Part shown: one piece after another, positions 1-7,271 of the stretch
How the letters are laid out: each line of letters starts with the position of its first letter
How positions within the stretch are numbered: the stretch's first letter is position 1
NCBI GenBank assembly: GCA_902779705.1
Contig: CACZCR010000001.1
Span: 62,001 to 126,000, forward strand
DNA length: 64,000 nt
Source of the DNA: an uncultured Bacteroidales bacterium
Lineage (GTDB): Bacteria > Bacteroidota > Bacteroidia > Bacteroidales > Paludibacteraceae
Direction of reading: 5' to 3'
The notes under the pieces: model-generated
Database searches by the model: none
The model's input: the letters and a program-made list of their open reading frames with translations, nothing else
What the model was told of the DNA's origin: nothing
Made by a program: the position numbers and the translations under genes

Positions 1-1
1 T

Positions 2-781
2 GCTAGCGGTAGTAGTGAGAGTTCGATGAAGTCGACCTATTTGAGTACGGATGTGAAGAACTGGTTCAAGGAGCAGATTGCTAAATATCCGAACACCAAA
101 TACCGTGTAACGCTGTCGCATAAGAATGTATTCTCCGGTTCAGGTCACTGTTACGATAGTGAGACTCCGATGTTCCGTGAGATTATGTTGCCGATATTGA
201 AAGAGTGTGAGATCGACTTGGCTATCCAAGGCCACGACCACTGCTACGAGGTGATAGGCCCGGTTAATCCGGATACGCGTACGGTAGTAGAAGGTGCGGT
301 AACGAATGTGGAAACCGTTCCGGTAAATACCAACACCAACATGACCGGTAAGTTGAACGGTACGTACTGCACGGATGACGGTACGATGTATTTCATAGGT
401 GCAACTTGCGGACGTAAGCGTTATTATCCATATGATCGCGCAAAGTTGGATGGTTACTATGACCAGCATAAAGTAACCAATTACTTTGACTTGTTCACGG
501 GTATGTTCGGTCAACCGGGGGCTCCGAGCTTCACGAAGTTTACGGTGAAGGATGACTGCATAGAGATGAATTCGTATACAGCAGATCAGAATGGTAATGC
601 GACGTTGATTAATACGATGCAGGTGAAGCGTACTAAACCGCATACTGTTCCTTCCGGATTTGAGGATGTGAAGCCGGATTTGAATGTGCGTGACGGCCAG
701 AAGTTTATGAAGGATGGACAGATTTACATCCTGAAGAATGGTGTGATTTATAACGTTATTGGGCAAAAAATTGCCCAATAA
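2..781 (+). CDS. Secreted metallophosphoesterase, C-terminal part (5' end outside window)
   Basis: The frame is open from base 2, so only the C-terminal ~259 residues are present and the ATG at 26 is probably internal. The GHDH motif (around base 229) is the metal-binding signature of calcineurin-like / purple acid phosphatase-type phosphoesterases; an upstream SHKN stretch fits another ligand block of the same fold. The last ~26 residues (KFMKDGQIYILKNG...YNVIGQ) match the short tail found on eight other exported proteins of this window, so the protein is probably secreted or surface-attached. Substrate is unknown. The family call is good; the missing N-terminus prevents domain order and signal peptide from being seen. 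Confidence 0.8.
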   Translation, partial: ASGSSESSMKSTYLSTDVKNWFKEQIAKYPNTKYRVTLSHKNVFSGSGHCYDSETPMFREIMLPILKECEIDLAIQGHDHCYEVIGPVNPDTRTVVEGAVTNVETVPVNTNTNMTGKLNGTYCTDDGTMYFIGATCGRKRYYPYDRAKLDGYYDQHKVTNYFDLFTGMFGQPGAPSFTKFTVKDDCIEMNSYTADQNGNATLINTMQVKRTKPHTVPSGFEDVKPDLNVRDGQKFMKDGQIYILKNGVIYNVIGQKIAQ

Positions 782-802
782 CGCAAAAAAATGCATAAAT
801 AT

Positions 803-834
803 TTTGCATATGTCAAAAAAAAGCAGTATTTTTG
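803..834 (+). promoter_or_regulatory. Bacteroidota -33/-7 promoter for the 898 gene
   Basis: TTTG at 803-806 and TATTTTTG at 827-834 are separated by 20 nt, matching TTTG-N19-21-TAnnTTTG. The spacer carries an A8 tract. From 804 to about 839 the sequence is almost identical (one mismatch near the -7 box) to the promoter at 54310-54341. The gene starts 63 nt downstream. Confidence 0.8.
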
Positions 835-897
835 CGACATAAAATCAATACGTGAGAAAATAACAATTCTTTTTATTAACTTAAATTCTAATTCATT

Positions 898-2865
898 ATG
901 AGAAAACTATTCTCTTTTTTCGCTGCAATGCTTGTAGCCGTTGCAGTTAATGCTGCCCCAGTTGTTCTGCCTGCTACGTTGGACGTTAATAACGTAAGTT
1001 TCCGTTCAGAGGGTATGCCGAACTTCGTTGTTGAAGAAGGCGATTATGCCGGAACATACTTCGACATGGGCGCTCATGACAGTTCTAACGACACTCTCCT
1101 CTATGCAGAGTGGGATGTAACAATCCAACCGATTCAGTACACTGTCGCTGTGGACGTGTATAACACGAATGGCTGGACTGTACAACTTGATCTTCTCAAC
1201 CAGTCGGATGAGGTGGTTAAGGCTATTCGTTACAAAGGTTCGTCCGGCAAGTGCGGACAATTTGCTGTCGGCATCATGGATCTGAGCGATTTGGCTGCTG
1301 GTGATTACAAACTGCGCGCACGCGCTGCTACCGCATGGTCGGCAATGAAGCTCAAAGATGTAATCTTCGTGGCTAACTATGCAGGCACTCAAGTTGTATT
1401 ACCGGGTACGCTTCTTCCGATTTACGCTGAGTTGTCTTCCGGCGCTTTCGTGGCTAACGACGCGATCGCTTTTGCTCCGAGCACCGCTAACAGCGAATAC
1501 GCTACTTGGAACGTAAGCTTTGCACAAGCAGGCACCTATAATGTTACGATCGACATGACCGCTTCCAATGGTCATACCTATGGCGTAGCACTCCTCTCTG
1601 CTGACGGCGCTACCCAGATCGACGCTGTAGCTGAAGCTCAGTCCTGGGATACCGGTGTGAAAGAACTCGGTGCAATCGCTGTACCTGCTGCCGGTACTTA
1701 TAAGGTGAAACTGACGAATGCTACACAATGGTCGGAAGCTGTGCTCAACAGCATTACTTTTGCTGCTCCAGCTCCCGCTCACACCTACACCGTAGCTGGT
1801 GGCTCGGATGTTGCATTCGGTACGGCATGGGCTCCCAGCAATACCGCTAACGACATGACGCTCGTCGAAGGTCTCTACACTTGGGAGAAGACTGAACTCG
1901 AACTTGCTGCTGGAGTAATCGAATTCAAGGTTTGTGAGGATCACGCTTGGGCTACTGCTTATCCTGCTCAGAATTATCAGTTGAATATTCCGGAGGCTGG
2001 TATCTATACCATCACTATCACTTTCAATGAAGCTACCAAAGAAGTAAAAGCTGTAGCTACCAAGACCGGTTCTGCAGTTGTTATCCCGACCATAGCTATG
2101 CACGGTAACTTCCTTGGCTCTTGGGCTGATACCCAGAACTTCACCGTTGCTGAAGGTGACGCTACCGCATCTCTGAAGCTGAACCTCGCAGCAGGCAACT
2201 ATGAGTTTGGAATGCGTATCGGCGGTTCGGGCAACTGGACTTCCAACGGTGTCGCTTTCACCCGTGAGAACAATGCTGCTGAGGTTGTAGCAGGACAAGG
2301 TAACTTGAAACTTGCTGCGGACGTTGCAGGTGAATATACCTTCACTTGGACTTATGCAACTAACACCCTTGCTATCACCTTCCCTGACGGAGGTGAACCA
2401 TATGTACCCACTCTGGCAAACGGTTACTATCTTGTAGGTAAAATCGGTGGTGTGGACAAGTGGAGTGCTGCTGACCTCTCTGCAGACCTTCTCTTCGCAA
2501 GATATGTGGATAATACCGAGCAGGAAGAATACAAGTTGGTGGTTGATTTGACCGAAGGTGATGGTATTAAGGTAGTAAAAGTAGAGAATGACGCAATCGT
2601 TACTTGGTACATCGACGGTATGGGTAATGAGTATGTCATTGACACAAATCACGCAGGAGCAGGAAAGACCGTTTGGTTCCGTCCGAACAAAGACGGTAAT
2701 GAAGACTGGGTTTTGGATAAATCTCTCTATGTCGCTCCGAATGGGCCTACCGCTATCGACAATGTAGAGATGGTTGAGAAAGCTGTCAAACTGATCGAGA
2801 ACGGACAACTCTTCATCATCAAGAATGGTGTTAAGTACAACGTCCTCGGCGCTGCAATCCGCTAA
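898..2865 (+). CDS. Secreted multi-module carbohydrate-binding-like protein with sorting-like tail
   Basis: 655 aa with a Sec signal peptide (residues 1-19, ending VNAA). Two related beta-sandwich modules resembling CBM6/35-type jelly rolls follow (about 20-160 and 165-292), then two Ig-like/SusE-F-like modules (about 295-390 and 398-498). A module beginning GYYLVG (about 502-612) also occurs twice in the 25692-29549 protein. Residues 614-655 form the shared tail with NGQLFIIKNG and YNVLG. No catalytic motif is visible, so a glycan-binding or cell-surface scaffold role is inferred. It has its own promoter (803-834) and a strong terminator (2902-2932), so it is monocistronic. Confidence 0.75.
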   Translation: MRKLFSFFAAMLVAVAVNAAPVVLPATLDVNNVSFRSEGMPNFVVEEGDYAGTYFDMGAHDSSNDTLLYAEWDVTIQPIQYTVAVDVYNTNGWTVQLDLLNQSDEVVKAIRYKGSSGKCGQFAVGIMDLSDLAAGDYKLRARAATAWSAMKLKDVIFVANYAGTQVVLPGTLLPIYAELSSGAFVANDAIAFAPSTANSEYATWNVSFAQAGTYNVTIDMTASNGHTYGVALLSADGATQIDAVAEAQSWDTGVKELGAIAVPAAGTYKVKLTNATQWSEAVLNSITFAAPAPAHTYTVAGGSDVAFGTAWAPSNTANDMTLVEGLYTWEKTELELAAGVIEFKVCEDHAWATAYPAQNYQLNIPEAGIYTITITFNEATKEVKAVATKTGSAVVIPTIAMHGNFLGSWADTQNFTVAEGDATASLKLNLAAGNYEFGMRIGGSGNWTSNGVAFTRENNAAEVVAGQGNLKLAADVAGEYTFTWTYATNTLAITFPDGGEPYVPTLANGYYLVGKIGGVDKWSAADLSADLLFARYVDNTEQEEYKLVVDLTEGDGIKVVKVENDAIVTWYIDGMGNEYVIDTNHAGAGKTVWFRPNKDGNEDWVLDKSLYVAPNGPTAIDNVEMVEKAVKLIENGQLFIIKNGVKYNVLGAAIR

Positions 2866-2901
2866 CGAATCCGTATCCGCCCTTGGCGGAGCCTATACAT
2901 C

Positions 2902-2932
2902 AAAAAACAGCTCGCTTCCGCGGGCTGTTTTT
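2902..2932 (+). terminator. Intrinsic terminator after the 898 gene
   Basis: Hairpin A-tract + CAGCTCGC, loop TTCC, GCGGGCTG + T-tract (one G.U pair), 37 nt after the stop codon. The symmetric A and T tracts would let it work in both directions. Confidence 0.85.
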
Positions 2933-2933
2933 G

Positions 2934-3016
2934 TTTCGTCCTTCGCCATTCGCCTTTCGTCCCTTTGCCATTTGCCTTTCGTCCCTTTGCCATTCGCCTT
3001 TCGTCCCTTCGCCATT
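2934..3016 (+). repeat. 22-bp tandem repeat, four units
   Basis: Units start at 2934 (21 bp), 2955, 2977 and 2999 (last one partial). The unit reads TTTCGTCCCTTTGCC followed by ATTCGCC, and units differ by one or two bases. No gene is predicted here. Related single copies occur inside trmO (18764-18797, reverse orientation) and at 54119-54148 (reverse orientation). Confidence 0.85.
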
Positions 3017-3073
3017 ATTCCGCCGCCAATCGCTCCGGATCCCGCATAAATACAAGGCTGCATCGGACCTCTA

Positions 3074-3117
3074 TTGGGTGATTATTGGGCGATTATTGTG
3101 TGATTATTGCGTGATTC
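3074..3117 (+). repeat. 11-bp tandem repeat, four units
   Basis: Units TTGGGTGATTA, TTGGGCGATTA, TTGTGTGATTA and TTGCGTGATTC lie at 3074, 3085, 3096 and 3107, immediately before the 3' end of the DeoR-type gene. Reverse-complemented, the core TAATCACC matches the 11-bp repeats inside trmO (18924-18967) and at 56375-56462. Confidence 0.85.
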
Positions 3118-3131
3118 AATCCACTTGCGTA

Positions 3132-3908
3132 CTATACCACGCGTACCTCAATACCCGCCGACCGCAGTTTACCACTCATGCCGGCAGGTATAGCCTGATC
3201 GGTGATGATATAGTCGAGTTGTTCGGCATCAGCGATGTGCACAAAGCTCCGTTTGTTGAATTTGGAGGAATCGAAGACAGCAATCACCTTGCCGGCTTTC
3301 TGAATCATGATTTGATTGAGAAGTGCTTCTTCCAGGCTGGGGGTAGAGACGCCGTTCTCAATAGAGAAGGAATCGACACCGAGGAAGAGTTTGTAGCCGC
3401 TGAAGTTGTTGAGTACAGAGATGGCTAAAGGACCGACCGTAGAGAGGCTGTTAGCGCGAACTGTACCACCTAATAGAACGACATCGAAACGTTTGTAGTT
3501 CATCAGTTCGGTAGCGATGTTCATCGCGTTGGTGAGGATGTGGAGATGGTGGAACTTATCCAGATGACGTGCCACCTCCAGAGTTGTCGTGCCCGAATCC
3601 AGCATGATAAAATCGCCGTCCTTGATCATCTTTGCCGCCTCAGCACCAATGCGCTCCTTCTCTCGGAAATTGAACATCCGCTTCTTGGCGATTGTCGTGT
3701 CTTCGTTCTGATTATCAACAGGTTTGCGCATCGCGCCTCCGCGGGTGCGAATAAGGAGGTGCCGGTTTTGGAGGATCGAGAGGTCCTTACGGATAGTGAC
3801 TTCCGAAATACCGGTGTCCCGACTGAGTTGGGTGACTTGAACTTGTTCGTTTTGTTCCAACAATTGAAGGATTAGTGCTCTGCGTTCTTTAGCTGATGAC
3901 GAATTCAT
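3132..3908 (-). CDS. DeoR-family transcriptional regulator
   Basis: 258 aa. An N-terminal DeoR helix-turn-helix (residues ~5-58, with TGISEVTIRKDL as recognition helix and the RTRGGA turn) is followed by the DeoRC sugar-phosphate-sensing domain, showing LDSGTTT, LTNA, LLGG and the D-S-SKF block near the C-terminus. DeoR proteins usually repress sugar-catabolic genes and respond to a phosphorylated sugar. The ATG at 3908 is chosen over an upstream one at 4013 because the promoter (-7 at 3937-3944) lies between them. It is divergent from the PUL that starts at 4189 and is the likely local regulator; DeoR is less usual for PULs than HTCS, AraC or ECF/anti-sigma pairs. Confidence 0.9.
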   Translation of the reverse strand: MNSSSAKERRALILQLLEQNEQVQVTQLSRDTGISEVTIRKDLSILQNRHLLIRTRGGAMRKPVDNQNEDTTIAKKRMFNFREKERIGAEAAKMIKDGDFIMLDSGTTTLEVARHLDKFHHLHILTNAMNIATELMNYKRFDVVLLGGTVRANSLSTVGPLAISVLNNFSGYKLFLGVDSFSIENGVSTPSLEEALLNQIMIQKAGKVIAVFDSSKFNKRSFVHIADAEQLDYIITDQAIPAGMSGKLRSAGIEVRVV

Positions 3909-3936
3909 GGTAAGGTCTATTTTTGCAAATTTGGCG

Positions 3937-3968
3937 CAAAGATACAATTTTTTTTCGAAATATGCAAA
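3937..3968 (-). promoter_or_regulatory. Promoter of the DeoR-type gene
   Basis: On the minus strand, TTTG (3968-3965), 20-nt A-rich spacer and TATCTTTG (3944-3937). It lies 29 nt upstream of the chosen start codon. Confidence 0.8.
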
Positions 3969-3975
3969 TAAAAAA

Positions 3976-4008
3976 GTTTCGTTATAGCTTTTCGAAACGT
4001 TCCGAAAC
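3976..4008. promoter_or_regulatory. Putative operator between regulator and PUL
   Basis: GTTTCG at 3976-3981, CGAAAC at 3993-3998 and CGAAAC again at 4003-4008, so there is one inverted and one direct arrangement, the direct copies 10 bp (about one helical turn) apart. It sits just upstream of the DeoR-type promoter in the 280-bp divergent spacer. Repeated TTTCG-type half-sites are common for DeoR proteins; assignment to this regulator is inference. Confidence 0.4.
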
Positions 4009-4116
4009 ATCATTTATTTTTCGTAACATGCTGAATATGTATGGTTTATAAAAAAGAGCTCTGAAAATATGCTATAGAGCATGTTTTTATATTATATATA
4101 ATTCAAAAAAATGTAG

Positions 4117-4124
4117 TAATTTTG
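4117..4124 (+). promoter_or_regulatory. Likely -7 element of the PUL promoter
   Basis: TAATTTTG followed by CAATCG matches the -7 box, 64 nt before the first PUL gene. No TTTG is present 19-21 nt upstream (an AT-only stretch instead), so the promoter is weak or activator-dependent. Confidence 0.4.
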
Positions 4125-4188
4125 CAATCGAAAAAGTATGGGCAAATTATGCCTTTGTGACAAAGTAAGGAATTAAAATCGAAACATC

Positions 4189-5295
4189 ATGACTAAACGT
4201 TATTTCTTGATCGCAATGACCGCAGTTTTGGTTGCGGCATGTTGCAAAGCTCCTCAGGTTAGTGAAGAGGAGGCCGCTTCGCCAGTAGATACGATGTTGT
4301 TGAAGAACTTCTGCCCGAAGGTGGTTGATAATGTGCCGGTGACTTATGTAAAGCGTGCAAAGTTCGATATCATTGATATGCATTCGCATGATTATGTGGC
4401 TAATGCAGAGGAGATCGCTCAGTGGTGTAAGAATATGGATGAGGTAGGCGTTTTGAATACAGCTATCATGCATTGCTCGTGGATTGGTCGTCCGTTTGAG
4501 GAGGTGGTTGAGTTGTATGCACCGTATAAGGATCGTTTCCGTTTCTGGTGTTGTTTCGATTATAGCGATATGTCGCCAGAGGGTATAGAAGAAGCTTGTG
4601 CATTGTTGGAGCGTTATCATAACGAATTGGGTGCTGTCGGTGTAGGAGAGTTAGGAGACAAAGGTGAGGGCGATACTTATGCTCGTCCGGTAGAGGGCAA
4701 GGATATTCATATTGATGATCCGCGTATCAAGCCGTTGATTGCTAAAGCGGGTGAGTTGAAGATGCCGATCAGTATTCATATAGCTGAGCCGTACTGGATG
4801 TATCTGCCGATGGATAATATGAATGACGGTCTGCTGAATGCTGTGAACTGGCACGTGGATACGACCAATTGTTACGGATATGACAAGTTGATGGAGACTT
4901 TTGAGAATGCGGTTCGCGAGAATCCGGGTACAATCTTTATTGCTTGTCACTATTTGAATATGAACCATGATTTGCCTCGTTTGGGAGCGATGTTGGACAA
5001 GTATCCGAATATGTATATCGATATTTCGGCACGTGTGGCGGAGTCGGCTCATACACCTCGAACTACGCGTGATTTCTTGATTAAATATCAGGATCGCGTG
5101 CTGTTTGGTACGGATAACGGAATGGATACGGAGATGTATCGCAATATCTTCCGCGTGTTGGAGACCAACGACGAGCATTTCTATATGCCGGAGTCGGCAT
5201 ATCATTGGTCGTTGAGCGGCTTTGGTCTGCCGGATGAGGTGCTGAAGAAGATTTATCATGATAATGCAGAACGAATCTTAACGCAATATAAGTAA
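4189..5295 (+). CDS. Amidohydrolase-2-family lipoprotein
   Basis: 368 aa with a lipoprotein signal (hydrophobic stretch then VAACC, lipid Cys about residue 18). The TIM-barrel amidohydrolase (PF04909-like) signature is complete: H65-x-H67 after the first strand, H197 in SIHIAEP, H254 in ACHYLN and D309 in FGTDNG. Such enzymes hydrolyse or decarboxylate small cyclic or carboxylated substrates, possibly lactones or acylated sugars here; the substrate cannot be told. It is the first gene of the PUL and its stop codon overlaps the next start by one base (TAATG), implying translational coupling to the glycosidase. Confidence 0.85.
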   Translation: MTKRYFLIAMTAVLVAACCKAPQVSEEEAASPVDTMLLKNFCPKVVDNVPVTYVKRAKFDIIDMHSHDYVANAEEIAQWCKNMDEVGVLNTAIMHCSWIGRPFEEVVELYAPYKDRFRFWCCFDYSDMSPEGIEEACALLERYHNELGAVGVGELGDKGEGDTYARPVEGKDIHIDDPRIKPLIAKAGELKMPISIHIAEPYWMYLPMDNMNDGLLNAVNWHVDTTNCYGYDKLMETFENAVRENPGTIFIACHYLNMNHDLPRLGAMLDKYPNMYIDISARVAESAHTPRTTRDFLIKYQDRVLFGTDNGMDTEMYRNIFRVLETNDEHFYMPESAYHWSLSGFGLPDEVLKKIYHDNAERILTQYK

Positions 5296-7223
5296 TGAAA
5301 AAGTGTTTTCTATATTGCCTTGCAGTTATTGCTTTAACAGCATGCTCAAAGCCTGACACTGAGCGCTTGATTTGCGCTGAGGCGGATATGCAATCCTTCC
5401 CGTATAGCGAGAATGGTATCCGTGTGACTAAACACCAGTCGATAACACCGGTAGAGGGTGTAGAAGGATTGGAGGTTGTGGAGACCTATTTCGTGAACGA
5501 GGGAAAGCCGGTGACGGTAAAGGCATATGAGCTTTGTCGGACTGAGGTAGAGGCGAAGGATAGTGTAGTGTGGTCGCTTCAGCCGAGTAGTTCAGCTGCG
5601 CGTATGGACTGGGTGTTGCCGGTGAAAGAGGGATTTGAGAAGAAGAACTACCTGGGAATGAACAACTCCGATTACGGTGGTGGTATTCCGGTAGTGGACT
5701 TGTGGCAACGTGATGGCGGTATTGCGATTGGTTTATTTGAGCCGGTGCTGCGCATGATTTCTATGCCGGTGGAGTGGAAGAGATATGACAATAAGGTAAG
5801 AATGGCATTGCGGTATGAGTTGCCTGAGGCTGTTGAGTTGGCACAAGGTGACACATTGCATTGCTTTAAGGCGTTTAGATATAATCATAAAGGTGATTAC
5901 TTCAATGCATTGCGTACGTTCTCGGAGTATATGCAGGCCAATGAAGGTGTGACGATGAAACCGTCTGAGCCGGAAGCTTTTGAACCGGTATGGTGTGCAT
6001 GGGGTTACGGCCGTCCGTTTAAGATGGATATGGTACTAGGTACCCTGGATAAGGTAGCTGAGCTTGGATTTACGTGGGTAGATATCGATGATGGATATCA
6101 GATTGCCGAGGGCGACTGGAATACGAATGAACTTTTCCCCGGAGGTGATGCTGATATGCGTCATATAACAGACGAGGTGCATAAGCGCGGTATGAAAGCC
6201 AAACTATGGTGGGCACCGTTGGCTGCTGATCCGGATACGAAGTTAGTGAAGGAGCATCCGGAGATGTTGCTGTTGACAGAAGAGTGGGCACACGAGTATA
6301 TCACATGGTGGGATAGTTGGTATTTGTCCCCGGTGAATCCTGCTGTAGACGCGTACACGCGCGAACTATTAAATATGTTCTTGCGTACTTGGAATTTTGA
6401 CGGATTGAAGATTGACGGTCAGCATTTGAATTGCTGTCTGCCGGATTATAATGAGAATAGCGGTTTGAAGAGTGCCTGGGATGCACCGGAACAGATGCCG
6501 AGTTATTTTGCCAAAGTGTATGACGAGGCACGTGCTATCAAGCCGAATGCAGTCATTCAAGTATGTCCGTGCGGATGTGCAGTGAACTATTTCCTTGTTC
6601 CGCAGATCAATCAAGCTGTAGCTTCCGATCCGATGTCTTCCCGTCAAGTGCGTATGAAACGTAAGGCATATGCAGCTATGGCTCCGGCTTTGGCGTACTA
6701 TGGCGACCATGTGGAGTTAACTGATGGCGGAGATGATTTTGCATCGCAAATAGGAACCGGTTCTGTTATTGGCACCAAGTTTACCTATCCTGAGGATAAT
6801 CCTGATTGGACCGAAGGCCCATTCAAACTGACGCCGGAGAAAGAGGCGCTTATCCGCAAGTGGGTGAAGATTTATAAGGATAATAACTTGTCGCGTGGTG
6901 AGTATTTGAATCTTTACACTTGGGGTTATGATTATCCGGAGGCTCACGTGATTCGTCAGAATGATGCGCTCTATTATGCTTTCTATGTTGATCCTGTTGC
7001 TCCGGAAGGTGCTATGGATCCTGCCCATGTGGACAAGGCGAGTGTTCCGGAACCAAGTTATGAGGGTAAGATAGAGTTGCGTGGCTTGGATAAGAATAAG
7101 ACCTATACGGTGGTAGAATATGCTGCCGATAAGCCGCGTTCGTATGAGGTGGAAGGCAACAATCCGGTGATTGATGTCAAGTTTGAGAGAAGCTACCTGA
7201 TTAAGGTAATGGAGAAGAAATAA
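5295..7223 (+). CDS. Alpha-galactosidase-like glycoside hydrolase (clan GH-D), lipoprotein
   Basis: 642 aa. Lipobox LTAC near residue 17 gives an outer-membrane or periplasmic lipoprotein. An N-terminal beta domain (to ~220) precedes a TIM barrel with VDIDDGYQ (D263, D265, D266), KLWWAP, and FDGLKIDGQ with D374 as candidate nucleophile, and ASDPMSSRQ with D445 as candidate acid/base, the order seen in GH36/GH27 alpha-galactosidases. A short beta C-terminal domain follows. It overlaps the amidohydrolase gene by one base and precedes SusC by 48 nt. It probably removes alpha-galactosyl or related alpha-linked residues; exact family and specificity are not certain. Confidence 0.8.
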   Translation: MKKCFLYCLAVIALTACSKPDTERLICAEADMQSFPYSENGIRVTKHQSITPVEGVEGLEVVETYFVNEGKPVTVKAYELCRTEVEAKDSVVWSLQPSSSAARMDWVLPVKEGFEKKNYLGMNNSDYGGGIPVVDLWQRDGGIAIGLFEPVLRMISMPVEWKRYDNKVRMALRYELPEAVELAQGDTLHCFKAFRYNHKGDYFNALRTFSEYMQANEGVTMKPSEPEAFEPVWCAWGYGRPFKMDMVLGTLDKVAELGFTWVDIDDGYQIAEGDWNTNELFPGGDADMRHITDEVHKRGMKAKLWWAPLAADPDTKLVKEHPEMLLLTEEWAHEYITWWDSWYLSPVNPAVDAYTRELLNMFLRTWNFDGLKIDGQHLNCCLPDYNENSGLKSAWDAPEQMPSYFAKVYDEARAIKPNAVIQVCPCGCAVNYFLVPQINQAVASDPMSSRQVRMKRKAYAAMAPALAYYGDHVELTDGGDDFASQIGTGSVIGTKFTYPEDNPDWTEGPFKLTPEKEALIRKWVKIYKDNNLSRGEYLNLYTWGYDYPEAHVIRQNDALYYAFYVDPVAPEGAMDPAHVDKASVPEPSYEGKIELRGLDKNKTYTVVEYAADKPRSYEVEGNNPVIDVKFERSYLIKVMEKK

Positions 7224-7271
7224 GTGTGATACTGGAAACCTTTAGAATATTTAACTTTAATAATTAATCCT

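Noticed and set aside
2883..3428. Plus-strand open frame through the tandem repeats and the end of the regulator gene
   Set aside because: It reads the 22-bp and 11-bp repeats and runs antisense to the DeoR-type gene; no homology-like motifs.
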